Positions 45,805 to 57,168 of a stretch of DNA of 64,000 nt are shown piece by piece. The notes under the pieces were generated by a model. The model was not told the DNA's origin. It made no database searches and worked only from the letters and a program-made list of their open reading frames with translations. The stretch comes from Eunapius fragilis (Eukaryota; Porifera; Demospongiae; Spongillida; Spongillidae): NCBI GenBank assembly GCA_963681505.1, contig OY811987.1, positions 5,128,978 to 5,192,977 on the forward strand. The letters are read 5' to 3'. Positions within the stretch are counted from its first letter, which is position 1; every line of letters begins with the position of its first letter. A program made the translations under genes and the position numbers.

Positions 45805-46236
45805 AATTGCAAGCTTAAAAATACATAACTAGTAGCAAGAGACTTAGACTGTTGGAATGTTCTGTTTTCCCTTTCTTTACACGATAAAACCTATACGGTG
45901 TGGCCTTTTCTATTTTCCCGCCATGGGACACGTGAGCAGTACAACAACAAAAATTAGCTAATAGGTCACGTGTACATTTTTTCTTCTTCCAGGAAAGTTA
46001 AATTTAAACCCATACGGTTGTACTGGACCCTAGCTAGTAACGGAAATCTTCGGTGCGCTATATCATAGATCACATGAAGCGACACTTGTTGTGGTGATGG
46101 TGGGGCGCGTAGATGGCGAAATAAGGAAGTCTTGCTCAGTTGGGAGGTCGTTTGAATGTTCATCGCGCATGCGCACATGCAAGCATTACTACTATATATA
46201 CAGGTCGTGCATGTAGCGGTACATGTGAAATTCTAC
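45805..46236. promoter_or_regulatory. Bidirectional promoter, RFWD3 / aquaglyceroporin
   Basis: Only 432 bases separate the two start codons, which point away from each other. The part from about 46025 to 46175 is well conserved in the second copy (54120-54266). Confidence 0.6.
46164..46175. promoter_or_regulatory. NRF1-type site CGCGCATGCGCA
   Basis: Matches the YGCGCAYGCGCR consensus of NRF1, a typical activator of divergent housekeeping promoters. The second copy has CGCGCATGCGCG at 54255-54266. It lies about 60 bases upstream of the conserved aquaglyceroporin ATG. Confidence 0.55.
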
Positions 46237-47214
46237 ATGGCCACAGTAGCTAGGATTTTTCATACAAATGACGACGCTTCTTTACTGAATGAGGAGTCGC
46301 ACGTTAGTCGAAGACTTCAACTGACAGTCCTAACGGAGAAATGGTGCAGAAGGTTTCGATCAAATGTCCTCCCCATATTTAGAGAGCTATGCGGCGAGTT
46401 CGTGGGAACCTTTCTCGCCATTCTCATCATCATTACCGTCGCAGCCACACAAACCTTACTGGACGCAGCGGGAGGACTGTGGCAGGTGGCGGTGGTATCC
46501 GGACTTGGGGTGGGTCTGAGCATATACGCCACCGGACACGTCTCCGGCTCGCACCTCAATCCTGCTGTGACAGTGGCCTTCGCCCTGGTGAGATGGAAGC
46601 TGTTCTCGTGGAAGAAGGTAATCCCGTACGTCGTGGTCCAGATCGCCGCGGGTTTCTTTGCCGGGTCCACGCTGTATGCTTTGTATTCGGAGTCCATCGA
46701 TCTGTTCGAAAAACGAAACCACATTGTAAGAGGTTCGGACGAATCGGTGCGAACGGCTATGATATTTGGAGAGTACTTCCCCAATCCCGGGTTCGCTGTC
46801 GTCAAAAACGGTTCAAGTTCAGCCGCGGCCATGGTTGTATCGCCTCTCAAGGCCATGGCTATTGAGGCTTGGGCGACGGGGATACTGGTCTTCATGATAT
46901 TCAGCTTCTCCGACCCGAATAACAGCAGCGTCGGAAGCAGCAAGAACAAGGTCGCCATTCCTGTCCTGATCGGACTCACCGTCGCTGTCCTGATCAGCAT
47001 CTACGCACCGCTGACTCAAGCTGGCATGAACCCAGCCAGGGATTTCGGACCGAGGCTATTTTCGGCAGTCGCTGGGTGGGGCAGAATTGCCATCCCTGGT
47101 CCGAGGAACGGGTTCTGGGTGTACATTGTTGGACCGCTCATTGGCGGGCCGATTGGAGGCGCTCTGTATGACTGGGTGGTGGCAAGACAACCAGCAAAGC
47201 AAGATTCAGCTTAA
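46237..47214 (+). CDS. Aquaglyceroporin (MIP family), intronless
   Basis: A membrane channel for water, glycerol or other small neutral solutes. 325 residues. I chose the ATG at 46237 (MATVARIFHT) because upstream in-frame ATGs (from 46156) are not conserved in the second copy. After a ~50-residue cytoplasmic N-terminus comes ELCGEFVGTFLAILIIITVA (helix 1), then the first half-helix SGSHLNPAVTVAFAL, and the second, AGMNPARDFGPRL. The Asp directly after NPAR is the glycerol-facilitator signature. The loop between helices 3 and 4 is long (FEKRNHIVRGSDESV...). The single exon is notable in an otherwise intron-rich window. AATAAA at 47277 follows. Confidence 0.93.
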   Translation: MATVARIFHTNDDASLLNEESHVSRRLQLTVLTEKWCRRFRSNVLPIFRELCGEFVGTFLAILIIITVAATQTLLDAAGGLWQVAVVSGLGVGLSIYATGHVSGSHLNPAVTVAFALVRWKLFSWKKVIPYVVVQIAAGFFAGSTLYALYSESIDLFEKRNHIVRGSDESVRTAMIFGEYFPNPGFAVVKNGSSSAAAMVVSPLKAMAIEAWATGILVFMIFSFSDPNNSSVGSSKNKVAIPVLIGLTVAVLISIYAPLTQAGMNPARDFGPRLFSAVAGWGRIAIPGPRNGFWVYIVGPLIGGPIGGALYDWVVARQPAKQDSA

Positions 47215-47276
47215 ATTTGCGAGCATGATATGCGTAGGTGACATGCATGGATGTATTAAAAGTAATTCAGTTGTAC

Positions 47277-47282
47277 AATAAA
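47277..47282 (+). promoter_or_regulatory. Polyadenylation signal AATAAA
   Basis: 63 bases after the aquaglyceroporin stop codon. Confidence 0.6.
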
Positions 47283-47819
47283 TTTTGTCTCTATGTTAAA
47301 AAGAGGCTGCATGCGGCTGGCTGACTGTGTGAATGCATGCAGTGTTTGTCTCGTCTCAAACTCACACTGCAAATAAGTTCGTTGATAAGTACACGTAGAA
47401 CCAATTCTATAAAATCCCGGAACACTGTTTCAACAACATCCGGACGAGACCGGATTATGAAAATTTTTGTAGTAAGCCCTATATGGTTTAAGTCCTAAAC
47501 TACAATATAACCAAACTATGCCCATATATACGGCCGAGTTTACACACGTCATATGTTTATATTGTTCGGTAACCCTTAGCAATTCACATGTATGCCGGTC
47601 CCATCTCTGTGGCTCCACATAAGGCCCTAGACAAGAGAAGACTGATATAAATGTTAGCGATGGCATTGAAAGTTATTTCTACAACAAAGGTTAGTAGATT
47701 TTAGTGATTCAGTTCTATGTCTGCCTTTCCGTGATCGCATCGAAAGTTCTTTAGAACTACAACAAAGGTTAGTACTTATTAAGATTCCTTGACTTTTTTT
47801 TCCACACACCGCACTGTAC

Positions 47820-47842
47820 AACCCATACACACACATGCTGTT

Positions 47843-47889
<47 letters not shown>

Positions 47890-48500
47890 CACACAGGCTG
47901 TTCTCCACACACACTGTTCAATCCACACTAACCACACCACTCAATTTTTAGTCCACACACACACACTGTTCAGTCCTCATCAGACACACACATGCACAAC
48001 ACACATACATTTCAGTCCACACACTACACATGCACAATGTGCAGTCCACCACACAAACGGTGTTCAATCCACATAGGCACGACAATTTTTAGTCTACACA
48101 CACACTGTTCACCACACACACCATCCGCACACTTCACTGCACACACAAAATTGTGTGGTGTAGTGTACATGTGTAGGGTGTGGATGGTTCCTGATGAGGA
48201 CTGAACAGTATGTGTGTTGGACTATAACTTGTGTGTGCATGTGTAGTGTGTGGATGGTGCATGCACGTGTGTGTGGACTAAAAATTGTGTGGTGTGTGTG
48301 GATTCAACTGGTATATGTGTGGTGTAGGTGTGGATGGATGCATGTGTAAGTGATAAAGACTGAACAGTGTGTGTGTGTGGTGAGGACTAAACAATGTCTG
48401 TGTAGACTAAAAAGTGTGGACCGTGTGTGTGTGTGGACTAAAAATTGTGAGGTGTGTAGTGTGTGCGTGTATTGTGATGAGGACTAAGCAGTGTGCATGC
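47820..48500. repeat. CA-rich / TG-rich imperfect palindrome
   Basis: CA-rich phrases on the left (a (CA)n tract at 47850-47886, CACTGTTCAGTCCTCATCAG at about 47965) are mirrored as TG-rich complements on the right (CTGATGAGGACTGAACAGTA at about 48191). The centre is near 48150 (CAAAATTGTGTGGTG). Sequence 47283-47820 holds no gene. Confidence 0.7.
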
Positions 48501-48653
48501 GTAGTGATCTTTGACGCTCCATTATTGAGAACATCATGGTAGGTCCCTATTTATATAAAGTCGCAGCGTCAAGTAGGTGTTTACTGCGTTACTAAAAAAT
48601 TTCTTGGCTTCAGTTGCTTTGTTAGAATTCCTTCTTGCCACACTTGTAGTCAC

Positions 48654-49250
48654 ATGGTAACTAGTTTAGTAGGCATTGATGAAATGTGCGGAGTTTTACA
48701 ACAGGATTGGTTGGTTGACCACAAACCACTTATTTTTAAACCACATTGTGAATTAGTGAACCAGTCATTGGTTGCAGCATGTGTTGACAGTGAAATGAGC
48801 TACAGTTTTACTTGGGTGAGTATGAAGCCTCTTCATAAGGAGAATTGGTTGGGTATTCATACAGTTGGCACTCATCTCATAGTTTTCTGTTCAAAATGGC
48901 TTGCAGTTTGATATGGTGTGCGTTGGAACAAAAGATGAGCTTTTATAATATTATTTTGGTGCACTTACAACGTGACACCGAGGTGAAATATGAATTCCAC
49001 AGGTTTCTTCCACTGTTCCTTGTACTATTACTACTAGTAGAGCTACAACCGCAGGTGGTCAGGGTCATGGAACTGTAGGAGTTAGTACCAGCAGTAACCC
49101 ATATTCCATTCCAAGAGCAGAACATCCAATCAGTCAACAACTGAAGTCCTTGGCTGATACTGCTAATGGAAATACCTTAACACTTGCTTGTGGAGCAAAA
49201 AAACATGATGGACGTTATTCGACAAAGATCGTTTTCCATTGACAATGAGT
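48654..49250 (+). other. Unidentified coding-like stretch between the duplicated pairs
   Basis: First frame (48654-48911): MVTSLVGIDEMCGVLQQDWL, then FKPHCELVNQSLVAACVDSE. After an acceptor-like CCACAG (about 49001) a second frame of about 80 codons has SSTVPCTITTSRATTAGGQG, PYSIPRAEHPISQQLKSLAD and GAKKHDGRYSTKIVFH before TGA. Composition suggests real protein, but no family is recognised. Confidence 0.35.
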
Positions 49251-49689
49251 ATATACAAGGTATGAATGTACCTCATAATATGAATGCAGATGAATTAGAT
49301 ATTCTTAATTTTGTAGGACGACCTACTGAAAAGTGTTGGATATCTATTTTGTTCTACAATTACACGAAACCCTTCACAAGCATGCAGCTATGATAGTTTC
49401 CTAGGTGCCGGAATAGTATTACAGTTGCATGTACCACCAGTGCACTGCCTTGAACGGATTGGGCTGATTTTAAAGCTGTTTCGTTAAGTTGTTCTAAAAT
49501 AAATTACCTTGTTATTTGAAAACTAACTCCCCATATTCAAGATCTAAATTGGTTTTTTAAAAAGTAATTTTAATAGACATAATGATAATTAGGATAGGTA
49601 AAATTTTGCTAACTCCTACCTCTCTCTTTTAATATATATTAACATCTTTGCTGCATTTTGTCGTTGTGCCCACCTGTTGGGTAGGATAT

Positions 49690-50030
49690 GGACTAGGCAC
49701 AGCCATGTTAACTCCCATCCTGAAGATGTCCTTGTTCGGGGATGGGACAGAGGAAAACCAGCTGCCTTCAACGTAACAGTTACATCTGATCATCCTCTTC
49801 CACCATAAATGAAGATGGGGCAGCAGCCTTTGCAGCTGAGGCTAGGAAGCATGCTGCTAATGATCCAGGAATTGAAATGGTCTTGTATCCCACTGGCCGT
49901 AGAAACATGCAGCAACTGGGGCAAACAGGCTCGGTGTACATTCTCCCGACTAGTCTCTTTGCCATTGACCAGGCCAGCTGTATAGCAAAATGGCTGCAGA
50001 GATCTACGGCCATCTCAACTTATCTCTTGT
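49690..50030 (+). mobile_element. Retroelement fragment, same family as 10990-11560
   Basis: Frameshifted pieces read VRGWDRGKPAAFNVTVTSDH, AAAFAAEARKHAANDPGIEM and PLAVETCSNWGKQARCTFSR, the same motifs and order as in the other two fragments, here covering the extreme C-terminus. The rest of 50030-51100 holds no recognised gene. Confidence 0.6.
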
Positions 50031-51104
50031 GAGATCAGTGGCCTGGGCCATCTTAGGGAAAGAGTTAGCTAGTGCATGTGTAGAACTGTAGCTTAGATCT
50101 GTGTATCGTTGGTGTGTTCTCTTGTATTCGCCATGTCAGGTTGTTTTTCCATCATGAATAATTGCTTTGGTCAGACGTACAGTCACAAAATTAGTTGTTT
50201 CCTTTTTTGAACCCCACCCTCCAATACTTCAGTCCGGTTTCTGGGTCAAATACTGAACTTGGTGTTCCAGTTTAGCGAGCTTGGATTCACCACCTATTGT
50301 CACGACTGTCTCCTGTGTGCAACACTCCCACATGATCAATTATCAGTTGTGCCCTTGTCACGGCGTCAGCAGTTGTTTTAGAATGTGAAGCTGTCTTGCG
50401 GGAAGCCCTGCTGTAAGAGGAGCTATTCTTTTGACTTCAGGCATTGCTGCATTCAGAAGTCTTGTGCAAGGACATGCCTGGGAGCGATTGCCTTTTTTTC
50501 CCAATTGTTTGAGTACCGATAACTGTGCATCCGTGGGGTGAAATGCATTTTTTAACCTTATGACAATCCTTACTTTCATCTTCTCCAATTTCGGTAAAGA
50601 AGGCTATGCTTCACCTTCCATAGCTTCACAACCCTGGCATCATTTCTCCATCCATTCGCTTTCACATGTATGTCAAACCACAATAGCCACTCATTCCAAC
50701 CTCCCCCTGAAAATGCTTTTGGCAAACTAATATTACAAAATAGATTTTTGCTGCCATATCTATTAACAGGTTACTTGAGACCAATCCAGGTACCGTTCCG
50801 TGCTACACGGATCGGGTTTGGAGCGGTTATGGACTAATTAGTTGGCGTCCACATTGGTTTGAAGAACTGTTGAACCATTCTACCCTCTAGTGGAAACACA
50901 CTGCAACAAGTTGGTCAGACATTCTCTGCTAGCCAATGTAAAAAGGTCTTGTTGACAACAATGAATACAAGAGTCCAATACAACACAATGTTCATGTTTG
51001 AGTCCTTCTCTATGCAACCAACTTTCTACATATGTTCCTACACGTAAGCACATTACATTACAGTCTACATGCATATACATGGGCACACACACACAAGCTC
51101 CCAC

Positions 51105-53745
51105 AGGTTTTCCTTTCTTTAGGGCTCTGTCCCTTTCAGTGGTATCCACAACTGACACAGACTTGGCATAGATAACACGAATATCCTTCCTCCTGGCCTT
51201 AAGGTTGCACTGTGGACACTTCCCCAGGGGCTGGGCCTTCTTCAACCATTTCTCTATGCAGCTATACAGATGAATACCATCATCACACACACACGTCCAC
51301 ACTACATACATGTACCACACCACACCACATCACTACACAACTACATACCATCACACACTTACTACACATGTCTCCACTACACATGTCCCCACTACATACA
51401 ACCATCACACTACCCCATAACACACTCAACACACCCTACACATATGTCCCCATGTACATCACATCACATTTACTTATGTCCAAAGAGATGTCCACAGCGC
51501 AAGGAAGCTATCCGATGGCCTCCTGAGTTGGTCCAGGGCTCAAAGCAGATACTGCACATCTGACCTTGGGAGTGGGAGAGGGGTCAAGCAGGTTTAGAGC
51601 ATGTTACCATGGTTATCTGATAGGAAATCAAGTGTATTGTCCAATAATGTTTCGAACCCTTACATGTTTCAATGCATTGTGAAACCTTTGCATGTTTCAA
51701 GGCATCTTGAAAGCCCTTACATGTACTTCCATTTAACTGATCCCAGTACTCAATTATACCACCTCACATTACAGAGCCCGATATTTTCATAACGAAGAGA
51801 TTTTTGGTATACATATATTAAGCAAAAGTGTACATATCTATAAGGAGGATTGGAAATTTATATTAGTTCATATGATGGGCCCATCTGATATGGAATGACC
51901 CACCCTAATCTGGCCCTACCTCACTGTTACAGCCACCACCATCTGAGTCCTCTTTGGGGATTTGAAGTCGACTGCTGAGTCATCCAAGATGGCCCCTCTG
52001 TTGGTACCAGCGGCAAGCCTCTCCAGAGCAGCCTGGGCCAGGTTGGGGAGTTGGGTGGTCTGGGCCACTCCTCTGGATGGAGCAGCCCATTGGGCCATAT
52101 TGAAAGGAGTCACCCTGGGGACCCGCTGAGTCATGTTGATGGAAGGAGCCTGCTGAGTCATGCTGAGGGGAGGAGCCTGCTGAGTCATGCTGAGGGGAGG
52201 AGCCTGCCGAGTCATGCTGAGGGGAGGAGCCTGCTGAGTCATGTTGAGGGGAGGGACCGTGTCAAAGGGAGGAGCTTCCTGAGCCAGATTCAAGAGAATG
52301 AGTAAAGGCCAGTAGGGAAGAAGGCCAGTAGGGAAGAAGGCCAGTAGGTGAGCACATGAAGGTTAATAGAGGAAGAGAAAGGAGGAGAGGAGAGGTGAAA
52401 ACGGTGAGGAAAAAAGTATTCATTCCTCACACAAATGTTTCACAAGTCATGAACACAATAAGCTATTTGCCTCAATAGCCATCACACTGCCACACACCTT
52501 GTGCACTAAGAGCCGCCTCTATGCATGCCCTAAGAGCTGCCTCTATGCTTGCCCTAAGAGCCGCCTCTATGTATGCACTAAGAGCCGCCTCTATGTATGC
52601 ACTAAGAGCCGCCTCTATGTATGCACTAAGAGCCGCCTCTATGTATGCACTAAGAGCCACCTCTATGTGTGCACTAAGAGCCGCCTCTATGTGTGCACTA
52701 AGAGCCGCCTCTATGTATGCACTAAGAGCCGCCTCTATGTGTGCACTAAGAGCCGCCTCTATGTATGCACTAAGAGCCGCCTCTATGTGTGCACTAAGAG
52801 CCGCCTCTATGCATGCCCTAAGAGCTGCCTCTATGCATGCACTAAGAGCCGCCTCTATGTGTGCACTAAGAGCCGCCTCTATGTATGCACTAAGAGCCAC
52901 CTCTATGCATGCACTAAGAGCCGCCTCTATGTGTGCACTAAGAGCCGCCTCTATGTGTGCACTAAGAGCCGCCTCTATGTGTGCACTAAGAGCCGCCTCT
53001 ATGTGTGCACTAAGAGCCGCCTCTATGTGTGCACTAAGAGCCGCCTCTATGTGTGCACTAAGAGAGCCGCCTCTATGTATGCATTAAGAGCCGCCTCTAT
53101 GTATGCACCAAGAGCCGCACAACGTGCATTAGAACAAAAGGTACATCAATGATGAGAAAGTGACCAAACGAAGCCAAATAAATGCCACCTCCTTTTAACA
53201 GAGCCATGTCTAATTAGAGGGTGTGACCAGTAACCTTGCACCATGCACACAGGTGGGGGTTATTCCACACACCTTATAGCACCCCCCCCCCCCCTTCCCG
53301 CAGCAAGAAGTGAAGTTCATTTATCTACTGTATAGGGGTATGTATGTATGATGGAAATTGTGAGAGAAAACTACTTTGATGTAGAACTCCGCATAACTAT
53401 TTGTGTTAAAAAAAAAAGTTTAAAAATACAAGATACCAATCCAAAATTCATTGCCCCATAATACATTTCATTTACTTGTTTATCTTAAAAATAGCTCGTG
53501 TAAAGGTTATGGCTACCCTAACCCAATTTAAATAAAAGTCACAAAATCTCACACTGCATGTATGTGCAGACACACGTACACACAAGTACACAAACACACA
53601 CACACATACACACACAGTACACGCACGCACAACCACCACCACACAGGATTCACGCGAACTATACCTCGTTTAGCTCTTCCTCACTGCTGCTGTCTTTATC
53701 ACCATTCGCCTCATTAGTACTCACCAATGCTTCACCCTGGTCCAT
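51105..53745 (-). pseudogene. Decayed second copy of RFWD3 exons 1-4
   Basis: Exon 1 at 53665-53745 (one E to K change), exon 2 at 51920-52278, exon 3 at 51474-51564 and exon 4 at about 51105-51261 correspond to the intact gene. Lesions relative to it: 16 bases are missing in exon 2, shifting the frame and removing the PKKRKV nuclear signal; nine bases are missing at the end of exon 4, including the GTTAAT donor; a G to A change moves the exon 3 acceptor by one base. The coiled-coil and WD exons have no counterpart on this side. Exon 2 has fewer APPLSMTQQ repeats. The RING sequence itself is still readable. Confidence 0.85.
52498..53112 (+). repeat. 24-bp tandem array, about 25 copies
   Basis: Unit GCACTAAGAGCCGCCTCTATGTGT with TGTAT/TGTGT/GCATG variants. 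It lies in intron 1 of the decayed RFWD3 copy. The intact copy has a single unit at about 45036-45060, so the array expanded after the duplication. The open frames it creates (repeats of SRLYVCTK and IEAALSAY) are artefacts of a unit divisible by three. Confidence 0.95.
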
Positions 53746-53937
53746 AATTGCAAGCTTACTAATACATATAGTCTGTTGGAATGTTCTGTTTTCCCTTTCT
53801 TTACACGATATAACTTATACGGTGTGGCCTTTTCTATTTTCCCGCCTTGGGACACGTGAGGGGTACAACAAGAAAAAAAAATTAGTTAATAGTCACGCGG
53901 AAAGTTAAATTAAAACCCATACAACAGATCACAGGAA

Positions 53938-54108
53938 AAAGTTTCGTGTTCCCATCCTTGGATTTTGATCCATGTTCCCAGGGTTTTTCTAGGATTGCAG
54001 TTTTCTAACCACATCTAAGGTACAATGTTGACATAAGCCATTCCACCCTGGGAATGTGGATCAAAATCCAAGGATGGAAACACGAAACTTTTTCCTGTGC
54101 TACAGTGG
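53938..54108. mobile_element. Foldback MITE in the duplicated promoter
   Basis: Inverted arms of about 50 bases (CACAGGAAAAAGTTTCGTGT ... ACACGAAACTTTTTCCTGTG) flank a ~65-base centre. It is absent from the equivalent promoter at about 46010-46030. A related degraded copy sits in Delta intron 3. Confidence 0.85.
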
Positions 54109-54254
54109 TTGTATTATATTCTAGCTAGTAACGGAAATCTTCGGTGCGCTACATCATAGATCACATGAAGCGACACTTGTTATGGTGATGGTGTGGCGCG
54201 TAGATGGCGAAATAAGGAAGTCTTGCTCAGTTGGAAGGTCGTTTGAATGTTCAA

Positions 54255-54266
54255 CGCGCATGCGCG
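54255..54266. promoter_or_regulatory. NRF1-type site in the duplicated promoter
   Basis: CGCGCATGCGCG, counterpart of 46164-46175, preserved although both genes it would drive are broken. Confidence 0.5.
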
Positions 54267-54307
54267 CATGACATGTCGCGCATGCAGCGGTACATATGAA
54301 ATTCTAC

Positions 54308-55150
54308 ATGGCCACAGTAGCTAGGACAAATGACGGCGCTTCTTTACTGAATGAGGAGTCGCACGTTAGTCGAAGACTTCAACTGACAGTTCTAATGGAG
54401 AAATGTTGCAGAAGGTTTCGATCAAATGTCCTACCCCTATTTAGAGAGCTATGCGGCGAGTTCGTGGGAACCTTTCTCGCCATTCTCATCATCATTACCG
54501 TCGCAGCCACACAAACCTTACTGGACGCAGCGGGAGGACTGTGGCAGGTGGCGGTGGTATCCGGACTTGGGGTGAGTCTTAGCATTTACGCCACCGGACA
54601 CGTCTCCGGCTCGCACATCAATCCTGCCGTGACAGTTGCCTTCGCCCTGGTGAGATGGAAGCTGTTCTCGTGGAAGAAGGTAATCCCGTACATCGTGGTC
54701 CAGATCGCCGCGGGTTTCTTTGCCGGGTCCATGCTGTATGCTTTGTATTCGGAGTCCATCGATCTGTTCGAAAAACGAAACCACATTGTAAGAGGTTCGG
54801 ACGAATCGGTGCGAACGGCTATGATATTTGGAGAGTACTTCCCCCATCCCGGGTTCGCTGTCGTCAAAAACGGTTCAAGTTCAGCCGCGGCCATGGTTGT
54901 ATCGCCTCTCAAGGCCATGGCTATTGAGGCTTGGGCGACGGGGATCCTGGTCTTTGTGATATTCAGCTCACAGATCGATGGACTCCGAATACAAAGCATA
55001 CAGCATGGACCCGGCAAAGAAACCCGCGGCGATCTGGACCACGATGTACGGGATTACCTTCTTCCACGAGAACAGCTTCCATCATATCGAGAAATTGGCG
55101 GTCAAAAGGATTACGCGGTATTCGGTCATTGCGTAATTCGGTGTCCATAG
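54308..55150 (+). pseudogene. Truncated aquaglyceroporin copy with inverted internal duplication
   Basis: From the conserved ATG (54308) to about 54966 it matches the intact channel, including SGSHINPAVTVAFAL. It then departs: 54970-55083 is the exact-length (114 bases) reverse complement of 54654-54767 from the same gene. The frame runs on through this inverted piece (IDGLRIQSIQHGPG...) to a stop near 55150. The second NPA half and the last two helices are lost, so no channel can form. Confidence 0.88.
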
Positions 55151-56096
55151 AAAATGTATGGACGCATTCAGAAAACTGCATCTAACTGCAGAAAAAAAAA
55201 TTATATTGACTAGGTGCTCTCGGATTTGTAATGTGGGGACTATTTGGCATATTTTGAGTAGTTTTTCGCACCTTAGGTACTTATATCCGCACTTCCACAT
55301 TAATTATGCAAGGTTTCCAATGTCCATTCATTTTATCTCATTTCGTTATTCAGTCATCAATAGTTTCCCAACCAAATGATAATTTCGTTAGGTGCCAACG
55401 GATTATATGAGAGCAGTAAGTGTACTTATTTATCATCATTTTTTCAGAGCTTAGGGCCTTCAAATCGCACTTCCGTTGAATGGTTAGTGAGATACACCCC
55501 GCATACAAGACGATCATCACGTGCCCCTTATCATCAGTCGGCCGTGCCCAGACCTAGCTGTTTTTTGATGTTGTAGTTAAATGACCAATAATTATTGCTA
55601 TGTACTGACTTAGCATGATGACCACATGTAGGAGTGGCTAGGTGGCACTAATCGGGAAAGACGGAGGTTGCGATTACACAAAGGAGTTTGCCACTCAGAG
55701 AATCGACACGGGCATACAACCAGACTTATTACGGAAGGATCTTGTAAGTCTCAGAGTACTAGTTAAGTAGCATGAATGCAAAACGTACATTGGATGGTAG
55801 TGACTGTTCGTAATACGCTAAAAGGTTATATACCGGAGCGGTAGTACATGTAAGAGCTTACACGTAGAGGTAACGTCTGGTACAAACGGCGGGAGCTTCA
55901 AATATACAAGAGCTGCCATATTTCTATACGACTGACGGTACGCACTTTATTGACCTTTCCCATTGAAAATGAATGCATCATAAAAGATTGAATACTTCTA
56001 ACTTTGCAAAAGCTAGTCCGACTTTAAGTTTAGGTGCATTAGATTTGTGCCAACTGCAGCATTTGAAAACTACCATGTTTTCTCGTACAATGTCCC
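55151..56096. other. No gene recognised
   Basis: AT-rich sequence with no supported exon. Similarity to the intact aquaglyceroporin 3' flank is lost. Confidence 0.5.
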
Positions 56097-56099
56097 ATG

Positions 56100-56690
<591 letters not shown>

Positions 56691-57168
56691 TTATACCTAC
56701 TTCACAAGCCTGAAATTAATTGTAGTGTAATTGGGGGAAGGAGGCTAGGGACACATTTTCCTGTCTAGCCACCCAGCTTTGCCATATTGGGTCTCCAGAA
56801 TCAAAATGCAGCTTTGTGTATGAAACATACAGTAGGTTTAACCTCACCTTGACTAGGTCTCTTGTAAGAGCAATTATGGCCCGGACTCTCGTAGCTTAAA
56901 ATTTTTTTACTGTAGGTGTATAATCCATGTTCATGTATCTTAACTGTAGTAAGCCATATTACAGTACCTTAATTATGATTATGAAAGTACAAATTTATTT
57001 ACATATCTTGTGAAACCACAAGTTCATTTACCACACTGCTGTTTTTCCTCTCTTCTCCTCCACCTCTTTCTCCTTCCCTCCTCCCATCCTCCTCCTCCCT
57101 CCCCCTCCTCTCCTCCTCCCCTTTCTACTTATACCCATCCTCACACTTCTCCCTCTCCTGCCCCGAAG

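Noticed and set aside
46156..46236. Upstream in-frame ATGs for the aquaglyceroporin
   Set aside because: Not conserved in the second copy and overlapping the promoter; the ATG at 46237 is shared.
52472..53152. Long ORFs over the 24-bp array (SRLYVCTK and IEAALSAY repeats)
   Set aside because: Repeat unit divisible by three inside an intron; the intact copy has one unit.
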